Source of the DNA: Podaxis mareebaensis
Lineage: Eukaryota; Basidiomycota; Agaricomycetes; Agaricales; Agaricaceae
Reading direction: 5' to 3'
Length of the DNA stretch: 64,000 nucleotides
Assembly (NCBI GenBank): GCA_018524725.1
Contig: JAEUWP010000335.1
Span: 372,001-436,000 of the forward strand
How positions within the stretch are numbered: the first letter of the stretch is position 1; every line of letters starts with the position of its first letter. Both the position numbers and the translations under genes were made by a program. This document shows, piece after piece, positions 23,641 to 40,045 of the stretch. The notes beneath the pieces were generated by a model. That model was not told the origin of the DNA and did no database searches. It saw only the letters and a list, made by a program, of their open reading frames with translations.

Positions 23641-26600
23641 ATGGCCAAGAAGAAGAAAACACAAATGAAACCGGTGGCTCGCGGTTTTGCTACCGTTTCG
23701 GTGCCCAAAAAAGTCGCGCCGGCAGACGAGACCGGGGAGGGGGCGAAGGAAAACCCCCTGGCGGGCTCATCGAAAGATGGTGTTGCGAATGAGAAAAAGG
23801 AGGAGAACGGTTGCGTTGGTCAAAATCCGACGTTAGTCGACGAATTTGACCCTGAAAAGGTGGAGGAGCAGTCAATACAGAACCTGGTCGATCGGCTTCA
23901 AGAGAAGACAGAGAAAGAGATCGCGAGGTGTGTATCTCACCTTTGGCTGGATGCGTTCAATGATTCACATTGGGTCCAGGACCATTAAAGTGCGCACCAT
24001 CTAAATTTCAAAAGCACAGATTGATTCAATGTCTGTAAAGAGCATAGAAATGGATCGGAATCTCTCGAAGACCCTGCCTCGTCTAGAATTGGACGCACAA
24101 TTCAGGGACCAGATACTTGCCTTAGTTAAGGAGTCATTCCAAGAAGGTATGCTCTCTTCTTGCCCAGCCGGTTAATTCTTATTCGTTATGCTAGAACGGA
24201 AGACTTTGGACGAACCAGAAGACAAAGCCATCGCACGCCTCGGGGTCACCTATGGCATCCTCAGAAGACTAGGATTCTCCGAAGAACGGGTAGAAGAATG
24301 TCTACGTGCCATCAACGGTGTAGATCTTGAAGAAGCTTATGATTGGGTACGTAGTTCATTTTTTCCAGAATTATGGGATTCTTGACCGACGACCATAGTT
24401 ATACACGTTCTGTGCCGAAAGTGAAATACCGAACTACGGCAAGATAAAATTTACTCTCCTCTTGAAAACACTGACACAGCATAACCAGGCGCCCCCGAGG
24501 TGCGAGAAGCCAGGACACCACAGACTCCCCACAAGAAATCATCACAGTTGCCAGAAACGCCGCGTACACCAGCCCAATTCCTTGCTACTCATTCACCAAC
24601 CCCAAAGGCTAAATTGCCCTCCAAGCCGAATTCCAAGCTTGATGCCAAGGCGCCTGCTTTCGTCCCATCTCAAACTCATCTCGCCAACGCACACTCCCAA
24701 CAACCACCCTCGGATTCGGATGCACCTAACCCTAGTACCAGCCATAGCGAATATTCGCACTCTGAGGACTCGGACGACGACGATCCTAACATTCGATACG
24801 TTCGTCTGAAGCTCAGGCACGACGAGATGTTACGCCATCGGGCAAAGTACACTAAGGCACAACTCGAAGCAATCCGCTCTCAGCTCACCGAACTCGAGAA
24901 AGACCTTCTATTTGACGAGCACGAGGCTACATCGTTATACCAGAAAGAACGTGATAAAGCCTTGGTCGAGAGATTGCGCGATTCTGGATCACCATCCCCG
25001 TCGCCCGCCGACTTACCCGAATCCAAGGTGCTCAAGAAGGTCCCCCCAAAAATTCAGGTTCCTCCGACATCACACCCTCCCAGCTCATCCAGTTCGGACG
25101 TATTTGATGATGCTAATAGCGATGGTGGTGGGGGACTGCTTGGCCTACTTGAAGAAGTATCCGCGACGGAGACAACTGCTGACGGAGTTGTCATCACCCT
25201 GAAGGATATGGCGCTGCCAAAACACTCGGCTGGACGTATGCCAAAGGTTCTTCTGCAGGAGGCTGTTGCAAGATTGGACCGCTACGCTGTGATCACTTAT
25301 ACCCTAATCTCCGGATCCAGTCGCGCCATAAGGTTTTCTCTCAGCATTCGTTGGAATGGAACAAAGCCAGATACCTGGTCCATGGACAACGTAGCTTGTG
25401 TCGATCAAACTCAGGCTGAACATTACATTGCATTGATTGCACTCCATGCCCTTACTTTTCCCTCTTCAGAGGGTTTCGCGAGCTCCAGTGGCACGAGTAT
25501 TCCCACATTCTTCAGACTCCTTCCACCAACGTTCCGTGACTTATGGGACGAACTGGAAGAAGCTAGAAAGCTGCGGGAGAACTCCACAAATCGCCAAGTC
25601 TGGACAAAATTGCGTTCAATTGTTGAACCCAAGATCGACCTCAATAGAAAGGTTCGTGATGTTCCGAAAAATGATGGTGAAGACTGACCAACAGAATCTC
25701 CAGGTCACTGGAAAGGCCGTGAAAGCGGCTGGTGACAGGAGAGATTTTGGCTCACCTACCCCGCAACTGAGGATCGCAGATACCACTTCTCAGCAACTTA
25801 TGACGGCGTATCAGGCGTTGCAAGCAAATCCCAGCTACCAAGAAATGCTCGTTCGTGACCAAGTAGATCACCTCCTACAAAGCGCTCAAATATGCACATT
25901 TGTTTCAGCTTCAGCGACGGAATCTTCCTATTGCTCAACATCGAGACCATATCATTGAGATGCTGGAACACAACCAGATTCTCGTCCTTAGCGGTGAAAC
26001 TGGGTGGTGAGAGCGATTGTGTCCTCATTGATATTGGTTCCAACTCGCTTCACAGCGGAAAGTCAACCCAAGTGCCGAGTTTCATTCTCGAGGACCAGTT
26101 ATCAAAGGGCAAACCATGCAAGATATATTGTACCGAACCGCGCCGAATCTCAGCTATATCTCTTGCGCAGCGTGAGTCTCGTGAAGGATCTCTTCAACTC
26201 TCCGCTAAATTGACGATAGGTGTGTCTCGCGAGCTTGGCGAACCCCCAAACGCTGTCGGAACGCTCAGTTCATTAGTCGGCTATGCTATCAGACTGGAGA
26301 GCAATATCACCCGCAACACCCGACTGGCATACGTGACTAACGGTATTGCCCTTCGCATGTTGGAAGGTGGAACCGGACAAGGAAATGGAACGGCCTTCGA
26401 CGAGCTTACTGTGCGTGATCGGCTTCCCACTAACCCTTTGCCTGGTGACCAACGTCTTTATAGCATATAATCATTGACGAGGTAACGAGCCACGCCATCC
26501 AGACGAATTCACACTAAATGCGTATTTCATATCGCCAGGTCCACGAGCGCACAATAGAGTCTGACTTCCTTCTCATTGTACTAAAGAGTCTCCTCGAGCA

Positions 26601-29169
26601 ACGTTCTGATCTCAAGTCAGTTGGTCGCGACAACATCTTTCTTTTCTCTACTTAAGAAGGTCATCAGGGTGATTCTAATGTCTGCCACCGTAGACGCAGA
26701 GAAGATCTCTGCATATTTCGGTGGTTGCCCCACACTGCACGTCCCTGGTCGTACTTTCCCCGTGGATGTATGCTATCTAGAAGACGCGGTGGAGTACACA
26801 AAGTGGTCTATCACTGAAAACTCGCCTTATGCTCGACGCTGTGAGTCCTAGAAGATTATGGCAACGTCAATTCATTCACATATATCTTAGTGCATGATAA
26901 ATTCTACCGCGGGAAAAAACAATACGACTGGACTGAAGAAACCGCGGCGGCAGACGATGACGACGATGAAGAGGAGAATGTGAAGGATATCAAGCTAGAG
27001 AAACGATACTCTCAGGAGACCGTTGCCACGCTTAATCTTCTCGACGAGAGGTTCATCCCCTTCGAGCTCATCATCCGCCTATTGGAAAAATTATGCTTCG
27101 AGGACCCGAAGTACCAGTGCTACTCCGCAGCCATCCTGATTTTCGTTCCAGGTATAGGAGAGATACGCCGTATCAATGATATGCTGAACGAGCATCCACA
27201 TTTCGGTTCCGAGGAGCTATTCAGAATATATCCTCTGCATTCTACTTTATCTAGCGAAAACCAGAGCTCGGTGTTTGAGATTCCACCACAGGGAGTGAGG
27301 AAGATTGTTATAGGTAAGCCTTCCCGCTAAGAGTACACCATACGCTGACCCTCTACGCAGCGACCAATATTGCTGAAACTGGTATAACGATTCCAGATAT
27401 CACATGCGTTATTGACACTGGAAAGCATCGAGAAATGAGGTTGGCAGAGACGGTCTTTCGACTGTGACTAGCACTCACTCTCTCTAGGTTCGATGAGAAG
27501 AGACAGATCAGTCGTTTAGTCGAAACATTTATTGCGAAGAGCAATGCTGCGCAACGGAGAGGTCGTGCCGGTCGTGTACAACAAGGCCTGTGTTTCCACC
27601 TCTTCACCAAAGTCAGGCACGACAACCAGGTGAAACTTCAGTGGTATAATTGCCAAGGTGATCACTGACAAAGAAACAGATGGCCGACAACCCTCTACCG
27701 GAAATGATGCGTTTAAGCCTCTCCGATCTAGCCTTGAGGATCAAGATCATGCGCGTTAATCTGGGTTCCTCTATCGAAGACGTGCTATCCCGAGCTTTGG
27801 ATCCACCTGTAGCAATCAACGTGCAGCGCGCGATCGCGATGCTTGTTGAGGTGTGTATAACAAAACTTTATCGGTATGGAGACTAAGTTCCGATTGCAGG
27901 TTCGTGCCCTCACAACAACAGAAGACATCACACCAATGGGAAGACTGCTCAGTAAACTTCCTACTGATGTTCACCTTGGAAAGTTCCTCTTGATCGCAAC
28001 GCTTTTCCGCTGCCTCGACCCTGCTCTAACGATCGCCGCTGCTCTCAATTCTAAATCACCATTTTTAACTCCCCTTGGGTTGGAAACTGAGGCCGAGCGT
28101 GCCAAAGCATCCTTCAGAACAGGTCTTTCCTGCCTGTTTGAACACATTCACATCCTCACGATTTAATTAGGCGACTCTGACTTCTTGACCATTCACAACG
28201 CCTTTAGTAGCTGGCGAAAAGCCTCTGCCAATGGCGGGTTTGTTTACAAATTCTGTCGGACGAATTATATCAGTCATCAGGTGAGAATGCAGTCAGCGTA
28301 GAGTTAAATAAGGCTGATAACACACGTCTAGAACATGCAACAAATCGAAGAACTCCGTCAACAGTTCCTTGGGTATCTGATTGACTCCGCTTTCATTCAC
28401 GTTGACAAATCTGTAGTGCGAGAGTTGAACAGGTATGCCTAACCGTATATTTTACTTCTGGCCTCACACTCACTGAATCCTCAGAGCCCGATGGGGCCGT
28501 GGTAGGTCCAAACTCGTCAGCGTCCCGGCGGAGCTTGATGTCAATTCTTCAAACCCTGCAATTGTTAATGCTGCTCTTGTGGCTGGATTATATCCCAAAG
28601 TCCTTGCCTTGGACTCTTCCAAGTCCGAGCTCAAAACTATTACTAACAATCAAATGGTTTGGATCCACCCCTCGTCCGTTAATTGCAATCGGAAACTTTC
28701 AGACTTCGGTTGCAACCATATGGCTTATTTCACACTGATGTATGTCGCTGGTCCATAAAATCGGGCTTCGGTCTCTGACTGTACCTACAACAGGCACTCC
28801 AAGAAGCTCTATGCATGGGAAACGGGCCCTGTGGACGATCTTGCTATGCTCCTACTATGCGGTGACAGCGAGTTCAAGGCAGGTCTAGTTCCTTGGATCT
28901 GCGAGAGGACCATCTCATCATGTCCTTCATAGTTGGCTTGCGATATCGCCACGATTGACCGTAGCAAGGTCAGATTCAATGTCTCGCCCAAGTCTAATAT
29001 TGCTCTCAAGTACCTCCGAACGCACATGAGCAACATCTTGGCACAACAGTTCCGGGGCAGGCCTCTCGATGAAGCTCAAACCCGGTGGAAGGACACTGGG
29101 ATGGCAGTATTAGGAAGACTCAAGCCCAAAGAAGACGACGCGGCGCTAATTGACTTGCGGGTATCATGA
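23641..29169 (+). CDS. DExH-box RNA helicase, DHX29/YLR419W-like
   Basis: Large DEAH/RHA helicase that in the DHX29 family acts on 40S subunits during translation initiation on structured leaders. N-terminus is Lys-rich ([16 protein letters not shown]). A UBA-like helical module reads [20 protein letters not shown] and [14 protein letters not shown], as in DHX29. Helicase motifs: [20 protein letters not shown] (I, spanning an intron), [20 protein letters not shown] (Ia), the [14 protein letters not shown] block (II), [19 protein letters not shown] (III), [20 protein letters not shown] (V) and [20 protein letters not shown] (VI). A winged-helix/HA2 region and an OB-fold end follow. An acidic run ([11 protein letters not shown]) sits between lobes at about 26950. 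Roughly 20 introns. DHX57 is the closest alternative. Confidence 0.9.
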
Positions 29170-29318
29170 TTAATTGATATATAGAAGAACATAGTACCCG
29201 ACAACACGCCATCCAGCATCATGCATCAGTAACAGTCGTAGAACGGACCCATATCAATATATCACTGTATTTATGAAGCAGGATATAGAATACACAAGCG
29301 CCCGAATGTTGTAGGCTT

Positions 29319-29910
29319 TTACTCCTCGTCCTCCTCATCACCGGCACCGCTGCCAGGACCGAGTCAGTGAGTATTCTAAGATGGTTCCAAAACACTTACG
29401 CAATGTTATAGAAGCGGAGTTGATAGTTTTCCTTGGACGAGGCAACGACGCTAAAGCTATATTAGAACCAATAAGTGTTAGAGAGGGAGGTTAACTCACC
29501 GGATCCAGTCACGGAGGCTATTCTTCTTCAAGAACTTCTTGGTAAGGTACTTGAGGTAGCGTTTTGAGAAGGCAATGTTCGATGTCACAGTGATTTTGTT
29601 GTTGCCTGAATGCAGTGAATAACGCGGTGTTAAATGGAAGTATGGATACAACGAACCATCACGGGTGATCTTGACATTGTCCCCAAGCTGCCCAGCCTTT
29701 CCCTCCACCTTGATGCGGTCATGAAGGAACTTCTCGAAGTCCGCACCGTCAAAGACACCATCGGCAGCTGGCTTGGAGTAATCGATAACGAACTTATGCT
29801 TAGCAGCAGGGGCTTTGGAAGCGGCGGCCTTGGGCTGGAAATACAAACGACCCGGTGTGAGCCTACTGAGAAGGGGACTCAGCAAAGCGATACCGAGGAC
29901 GACTAACCAT
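29319..29910 (-). CDS. RPL22: 60S ribosomal protein eL22
   Basis: Large-subunit ribosomal protein. The first exon is only the ATG (29908-29910), followed by a GTTAGT donor; the acceptor TTTCCAG leads into [20 protein letters not shown]. The core continues [60 protein letters not shown] and [20 protein letters not shown], all standard eL22. The last exon adds [11 protein letters not shown], an acidic tail typical of the family. About 122 residues. Stop 29319-29321. The tail converges with the DHX29-like gene (149 bases) and the start is divergent from CBF5. Confidence 0.95.
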
Positions 29911-30163
29911 CGTGAAAGTCTTGAGGGCGGGAGATGGCGGTCTTGAGAATGAACGTTGACGATGAGACCTGCGACGGCAAGTTTTGTTTACTGTACAGGT
30001 GCAAATAAGGTTCAATCACGGGAGATGCCGTATTCCCAGATCCGCAAGGCTCCATCCTGGGATAAGTCAGCGCCTGGGAACCTGATGCGGAATTAGGGAA
30101 TGGGAACCGGCAAAAAAATCAGAGCCCAACGCCTGCGACGTCCACGACCAACTTTTGTCCTCC
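29911..30163. promoter_or_regulatory. Divergent promoter eL22 / CBF5
   Basis: 253 bases between the start codons of a ribosomal protein and the rRNA pseudouridine synthase, suggesting shared control of ribosome production. No TATA box or CACGTG seen. Confidence 0.55.
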
Positions 30164-31936
<1,773 letters not shown>

Positions 31937-32202
31937 TACGCATTTTGCATCTCTCTTGTTTTGCTGAGATATGGGTGTACTCCTGTATTCATTTTTTGTT
32001 GCGTAACATTATCTTCACGTCTCAGCTCACCTTTCGTGGGGGAATGCACGGAGAATCACAGGTATATTATGTAGTATATCAGGTATATTGATGAGATCGG
32101 CATCGATCTTGAAGGAAAAAAAAACGCTGCATGTCATGACATCAAGCCATCTAGATCAATAGTCCCAAAAGAATCATAAGACACCAACACAAAGAGATGT
32201 TC

Positions 32203-33758
32203 TCAAAGAAACAAGGCAACAGCAGCAGCGATAACAACTGTACAGGTAGCGCCACCAAGACGAATGGAGGAGGCGGAATTGGGCGAGCCTGAGGGCGCAG
32301 GTGTATTCGCAGCAGCAGCGGTTCCGTTCAAGGCCTTGGCGACATTCTGGTAAGCCGTGAAGTTCCTTTCGCTGGTCTCAACAGCGTTGATGGCGCTGTA
32401 ATAGAAATATTAGACACTACTCGCATGTTGGCGATGGGAATGCTCACAAGACCATCCCAGAACCACAGTGGCTAACGGGGTTGGGTTGACGGCACTAGAA
32501 GAATAGATTGATCAGCTTGAAACGAAAGCTAAGTTGGACAGCGACATACGTAGGCCCAAATGGGGGCTGTATCGTTGACGGTCAAGTTCCAAGTGGGGAA
32601 ACCCGTAGTGACATCGTCAGCGACAGCTACACTATTGAAACAATCAGTCAAATCCATTCATCACGGAGGTGTTGTCTATACTTACAAGCCAGAATCAAAA
32701 CCAAGCACGCCGTTTGCATTAAGGCGACGGCAGGGATCAGCAAACGAAGATTGGGTGACAGAGTGGTTCTTTTGGTGGCTGAAAAACAACAACAATGTCA
32801 CACTTTGTGTGGATTGGGCCAAACTGAGCAGACTTACAATTCGAAGATGACAACATCACGAGGCTTGGCCTGAATGCTCGGAGGGTTGAAAGCAAGCTGG
32901 CCAGGTCCGCCGACGATGACAGTATGGATGGCAGCCTCTGCAGCAGCAGGAGTGGGGTCTGGGGAACCAGGCATAGACTCATAGGTGGTGGTCCATACTT
33001 GACTGTCGAAAGTAACGGTCTGGGTCACCTGGGTTGCCTGAGGAGCTGCGGGGATAGTATAGCCACCATATGCAGCTGTGGTCCATCCAGCGGCATCCCC
33101 GCTGGCAGCAGGAACAGAAGGGTACGCGGAAGCACCAGCATCAGCAGATGCACTAGGAGTAGCCTGGGCCGCACCGAAGGCCAGAGCAGACTGCTTAAAA
33201 TTTGTGAAGGAATTGGGTGCACCATCCAAGCCACAATTGACGGCAAAGACCATTCCCGCTCCGCAATGGCTAACAGGGGTCTTCTGTCTGCAGTAAACCC
33301 AAATTGGTTGTGTCTGGGATGGTACAATTAGGCGATGTACAAGTTTTTTGAATAAAATATTACACACATCGTTGACAGTGATCGTGTAGGTTGGGAAGTT
33401 ATCTGTCTGGTTGGCCGCGACAGGCATACTGAAACATTGGACATCAGTAACAGAGTAAGTGCGCAGATGCAGAACCTACAATCCAGAGTCAAAGCCACCT
33501 TCCTTGAGGCCACAAGGGCTGGGGAAGGACGACTGGGTCACAGTATGGTTTTTGGACGTGAAATGGAACACGACTTGATCACCGGGTTGCGCAGCCTAAG
33601 ATACGTTGAAGGGGAAATGAAAACGAGGCAAATCAGCTCGGACTCACAATGGCCTCGGGGGAGAACTCCAGTTTTCCATTAGCACCAACTTGAATATCAT
33701 GAATTGCAGCGGAAACGAAGGGCAAAAGAGCCAGGCCCAAAGAGAAGGAGACGAACAT
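32203..33758 (-). CDS. Extracellular serine-rich protein with two cupredoxin domains
   Basis: Secreted or wall-anchored blue-copper-like protein. It starts MFVSFSLGLALLPFVSAAIH, a clear signal peptide. Each of two domains carries the type-1 copper ligand set. Domain 1: NHTVTQSSF (His), then YCRQKTPVSHCGAGM (Cys, His, Met). Domain 2: NHSVTQSSF, then YCRQPNPVSHCGSGM. A Ser/Ala/Pro/Thr linker of about 100 residues separates them, likely O-glycosylated. The C-terminus (SASSIRLGGATCTVVIAAAV then ALFL) looks like a GPI-anchor signal. About eight introns. Family members are abundant in Agaricomycetes; the physiological role is not established. Stop 32203-32205, start 33756-33758. Confidence 0.88.
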
Positions 33759-34668
33759 CGCTAGCGATGTTTTATAAATGCAAGAACAGAAAGAATGTGG
33801 TGAGGGTCGCGCTGAAGGCGAGCAGAACAGAGAAGCCTGGAAGGAAAAAAGAACAGGAAGAGATGAGAGAAAGGAGAAAAGGAAAGAGGAAAGGTTTTTG
33901 TACTCTCACCTAGCAACGCTGTTGCGCTGAACGGCACAGGATCCAACATTTTCCCATTGTTCTGGGTACAACTGTCATACCATCGCCAACCACTCCTATT
34001 GGCCTACTCTTCTCACGTTCACTTCTTTCCCCAAGTGATCGTTCGAGCGTTCATTGTCCGACTTCTGCGCAGTAAAGGCTATTGTTCTGGCTTTTTTGAG
34101 CAGAGGTTATATGCAAGGCCGGCAAACGCACTGCATTCCCTGGTTTAACTCCGAGAATTGTAGAAATATGGTCGGTCGCCAAGCGTGCTGGACCACCCAA
34201 AAGGATGTTGTATTGTTATTCCATATTAAGGCATATGCTTCCCAACACGGGATATCAACAAGGTGAAAGCCAGCCGGTGATATGTCAGTCTGAGGTCCCT
34301 GATGCATGATCGATGATCACTCATCCATCACGTTGTAAGTATATGTCAGAGACCGCAAGGGTATTTGCGGTATTGATTCCGAATGGAGTTCCAGGAGCAT
34401 CTGATGGCGCGGACGTTTGACAGTTATTGGGTCAGCCCGATGCAGAGAGGCGCGGCTGGTTCGATCAAATGCGAGTTGACGGGCTAAGTTGGAAAAAGCC
34501 CGAGTACTGATGCGTGACGGTGGACCTACTACGCTCAAGCGGTGAGAAGCCTAAGAATGTTCTTAATGTGCGTTGTGCTACGTGAAGCCACGAATGTACC
34601 GGTCGTTGGGTTGGCAACAACCGTTTCTTCTCTCACATATGCAAAGTTGAAGCATTGGGCTGAAACGT

Positions 34669-34738
34669 TGGCCCGTGTCGGGGATTCGAACCTGGACTCC
34701 CCCCCCCCCCCGAAATCATTTGCTACACCACGACGGTT
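34669..34738 (-). pseudogene. Decayed tRNA-Pro-like element with G13 run
   Basis: Read on the minus strand, the block has a D-arm-like GTGGTGTAGCAAATGATTTC, then 13 Gs, then GTCCAGGTTCGAATCCCCGA and an acceptor-like CACGGGCCA. The order and spacing resemble fungal tRNA-Pro (GGTCTAGTGGTATGATT, then GGTCCCGGGTTCGAATCCCG), but the anticodon arm is replaced by the G run. The T-stem pairs badly and the 5' acceptor strand does not match. So it is not a functional tRNA; a tRNA-derived repeat remnant is the best guess. The homopolymer (34699-34711) may also be an assembly length error. Confidence 0.35.
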
Positions 34739-35314
34739 TGCCTGAGCCTCATATCGCTCCATTTCCTCCATTCTGGTCGTCCCAAACTGGTGAGCGTCGC
34801 CATCAAGACCGTGCGTTACGGTTCAACTCATCATCCTCAATGGAAGTTTGCAACATGCCAAAGTCTTCGTCAGCAGCAAAACGTTCGCAGAGCTGGCTAT
34901 TGTAGACCTGGACATATGGCCATCATCACGCATCATAGCGACACGTGTATCGAGATTGGCGATAAGTCCCTTTCCTCCTTGCCCTCCCTTGAGTGAAATG
35001 AATCTGTGGCTCCTTCCGAGAAGCAAACTTAGTACTGGACAATATCAAATCACCCAAACAAATGCCCACCATAACCTTCGAAGGCACACCCAAAGGCCCC
35101 AATCAAAATGCATCAGGATAATCACATCCTATGGATCTAACTTGTTTCATATGAAGACACACGCGTCGGTAACCTACTGAATGGAATTCCTGTCTATAGC
35201 TTTATCCGGTTGTCCAAGGATTGTACTCTCGTCTCTGATGTAAGAGGACGGTCGCGTTGCCTGAGGATGTGCACCGCCCAGTTTCCACCTGAACGTAACT
35301 CTGGAGGCCAAAGG

Positions 35315-35322
35315 TATATAAA
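35315..35322 (+). promoter_or_regulatory. TATA box of the MAP kinase gene
   Basis: TATATAAA, 122 bases upstream of the ATG at 35444; one of only two clean TATA boxes at a plausible promoter distance in the window. Confidence 0.5.
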
Positions 35323-35410
35323 GTTGATTTTTCTGGTTTTCAGACTACAATCCCGCTCAGGTTCGGAATTCACCTCCTCGTTCGAGTGGACTTGATCGCC
35401 CCTCTCATAA

Positions 35411-37129
<1,719 letters not shown>

Positions 37130-37428
37130 ATGTTTCCATTAACTGAGGAGTAGATTCAGACCATTGTATGGTGCTGATAGAACTTGTTGAACATGTACAT
37201 ACTGAATAATTATGCCATCTGTCATGGTCATATTTCTTTGCGTATGCTTTATTGAACTTTATACCCGTGTTTCATCGTGAAAGCAAAATCATTGCGAAAT
37301 GAGGATTAAATACTACTGAAGTACAACATCAGATGTCCATGAGAAAATGCCAATGCAAAACCAAAGAAGGAAGAAGTGAGGTATATGTAGAGTAGCAAGG
37401 CCATCCAAATCAGAACTTTATAAGTCAA

Positions 37429-39459
37429 TTAGAAACGACCTCCTGCCCAGAATCCGGTGGCAACTCCCTCCACACCGAAATCCCCGAATCGTGTGTCAGC
37501 TTCAAGTTCAGTCCCGTACATGGTCTTTTTCACTGCGGGTGCCTCTCTTTCAGAGTTTGTGCTGGATTCACCGGACGTCGAACGTATGAGTCCTAGGCCT
37601 GCGCCGATTTCATTGCTGGAGGGCTGGCGCTGCTTTCCAGAAGGGTTCCGTTGGGATAAGTCTGCGGGATTGATAGTGTTATCGGAAGACGATCCCGGTA
37701 GTCGCCTTGCTCTGTCCGGAGGAGGTAGACCGAAGGTTTTGAAGACATCTGTCCTCTCATTGGCAGTTCCAAGGGATCCTGCTAGACTTGTGCCAGCAGG
37801 TGTAGGGGATTGTGGGGGTTCTGGATATGGAAATGAAGGCATGAATGGCGATGGACCTGGTGTTGAAGGTGCGGGGAGAAACGAGAAATCGAAAGGATTC
37901 TGATTTTCGGGGGCATTCGCTGAGCTCGTCGGGCGTCCTTGCTTAGGTGAACTCGTCGGGCCACCCGATCGTGACGTGTAGTAATCAGGGAGCAGATTAT
38001 TGGGTGGTGGGGAGTCAGGGTGTTGACCTTCTTCATCAGGGTCATTATAGACGATAAAACTTGTGACGCGAGGCATTGTGATGGAAGTGACTCGGTCCCT
38101 AACTGCGGAGGATTCCATGGAACTAGCCAATTCATCTCGGACACTGGCTTTGCCTTTATTGTCTGAAGCTTCTTCCGACAATTTAGGACGTTTCCTGACC
38201 GGACCTGAAGGACTTTGAGGGGTTCCTTGAGCATTGTCGTGTTCAGCAACTGGTGATTCGGTAGTCGATGGTTCTCTTGGTCGTTTTCCAAGCAGAATAG
38301 GCGAAGCTCCCGGACGCGTTGGGATGCGCGGCGAAGGCATTAGTGTCCGAGAGTCCGAAGGAACCTGGAGGTTGTCGATAGCTGGGGGAGTGGAAGGATT
38401 GGGCGGGAGAGATAGAGGTTGTCTCCGTGATTCCGTCTCCTCTTGCAGTTGGTCAAGATGAGCACTAAGTCGTCGTGCCTTCATCTTATCTACGATGTCG
38501 CGGACGTGATAGAACTCAGTTTCCATCTGCTGCAATCGCTTGACCTCGGCCCTGAGGGTTTCTATTTGGTCCTGAAGCGGCTTAACCTGACCTTGCGGTC
38601 AGACTGAGTATGTAGACGGGACAATATGGAACCTACAATGTCCGAGAGAAGTTTCTGGTAATCAGGGACCGTGGACATCACCCCAACTTGTTTTTCCTTC
38701 TCTGTCGGCTGGCCTGCATTCTCAGCAGGCATGGGTGTCACAGGTTGAGGCTGCGGTGATGGATCAGTTCGTTGTGGCTCTTCAAGTGCCTCTGGTTCTG
38801 TAAACACCTTATGTCACTCTGGAGAGAGGGAAGGATAATATGAAAAAATAAACACCTTCTTGGATAGTCGCTTCCATCGGTTTTATGCTTCGGCTACTTC
38901 TCAGCCTCCTCTCGCGAGAAATGGTAGATGACCGGGTAACTGCTCTTGGACCGGTACCTCCAGCCGCTACTGGCCGTCCTACACCTAATCTCCTCTGCAG
39001 TTCTTTGGCTTTCTTCCGAGTAGGGGGTGCTACTGGCGGGATTGCCGGGGCATCGGCATTTGTGTTTGAAGGATTTACCACGCTAGTTTGTTGCTGGGGC
39101 ATCTCCTCCGGTATATCGTGAATGATGACCGAGGAAGTTCGACTAGGTCCGGCTCTGCTTGAACGCCTTGTTGACACAGATCTCTGTTGTATTGGTGGCT
39201 GCGGCGGCAATGCTGGTGTATTCCTTGATCTATTATAATGTTAAGCTGCATCCATACACCAAAAGCCGATATAACGCACTGCGCTTCCAGCAGCAAATCA
39301 ATCATTTCGTCCGATTTGAGGTTTGCTCGTACACCCCAATCCTTGAGACGTACATGAGTTTGATTCATCGAAAAGAAAGGAAGAAAGTACCTTGCATATC
39401 TTCTGTAAGTCTCTGTACATCATTGACTTGAGTTCCTCTCTGCTCGGTAGTGTCGGCAT
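37429..39459 (-). CDS. SAP-like N-terminal domain protein, otherwise disordered
   Basis: Not recognised as a named family. It starts MPTLPSREELKSMMYRDLQK at ATG 39457-39459; with the next exon (ICKDWGVRANLKSDEMIDLL) this forms a helix-turn-helix like a SAP DNA-binding motif. A basic, Ser-rich segment follows (RRSSRAGPSRTSSVIIHDIP; TRKKAKELQRRLGVGRPVAA). A coiled coil (KPLQDQIETLRAEVKRLQQM) leads into a long Pro/Ser-rich region with a nuclear-localisation-like VRKRPKLSEE. The end is compact and conserved-looking: MYGTELEADTRFGDFGVEGV then ATGFWAGGRF. Nuclear, possibly chromatin- or kinetochore-linked (inference). About five introns; stop 37429-37431. Confidence 0.78.
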
Positions 39460-40045
39460 GGCGGAAGACGGGAGACGGCAACGACAATAACGAGAGGACC
39501 AGTTAGAGTATGGACTCACGGTCTTTGCGCGGTTCATTTCTAACACTGACAAACAACGCGAAGTCACGTGCATCGGCGTCCCACTACTTGTCCACAAAAT
39601 ATGAGCGGTTGATGTGCAAGGGGATACTTACATACGCAACCCCTTATGAAATGTTTCTCCATGTTATCAACACTAGGCTTGAAATAACGACCCTTCCAGT
39701 GGCTTCATAACCGGCTTCCTAATGTGGCCAATGAGACCCCGGCTATTTAGTATGCCCTTCTTCATGCGGCCCAGCCCTTGCAGGTATAACACCACAATGC
39801 TTCTGGACCCTTGGATGCAGCCGCTGCACTTGATACATGAGGGTTATTCGGATGTTCTTCGCTTGAAAAGGATGTTTTCGCAAGTCCCCTGTTGAATGCC
39901 ACACTACGCCACATAGGTCCGGCCAGGTCCACAAGCGCGGGCCGGCGGTAGTCCTTGCAGCGTCCACGAAGCGTGATTGGTGAGTGGCAACTATTAATTG
40001 GTCCCACATGCCCTTTCCACCTAACATCCATTCTTTCGTACCATC
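39460..40045. promoter_or_regulatory. Divergent intergenic region SAP-like gene / lactate dehydrogenase
   Basis: 586 bases between start codons. CACGTG at 39565-39570 is 106 bases before the SAP-like gene ATG. Short ORFs inside show no recognisable domain. Confidence 0.5.
39565..39570. promoter_or_regulatory. CACGTG E-box upstream of SAP-like gene
   Basis: Context GTCACGTGCA, 106 bases from the start codon. Confidence 0.45.
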
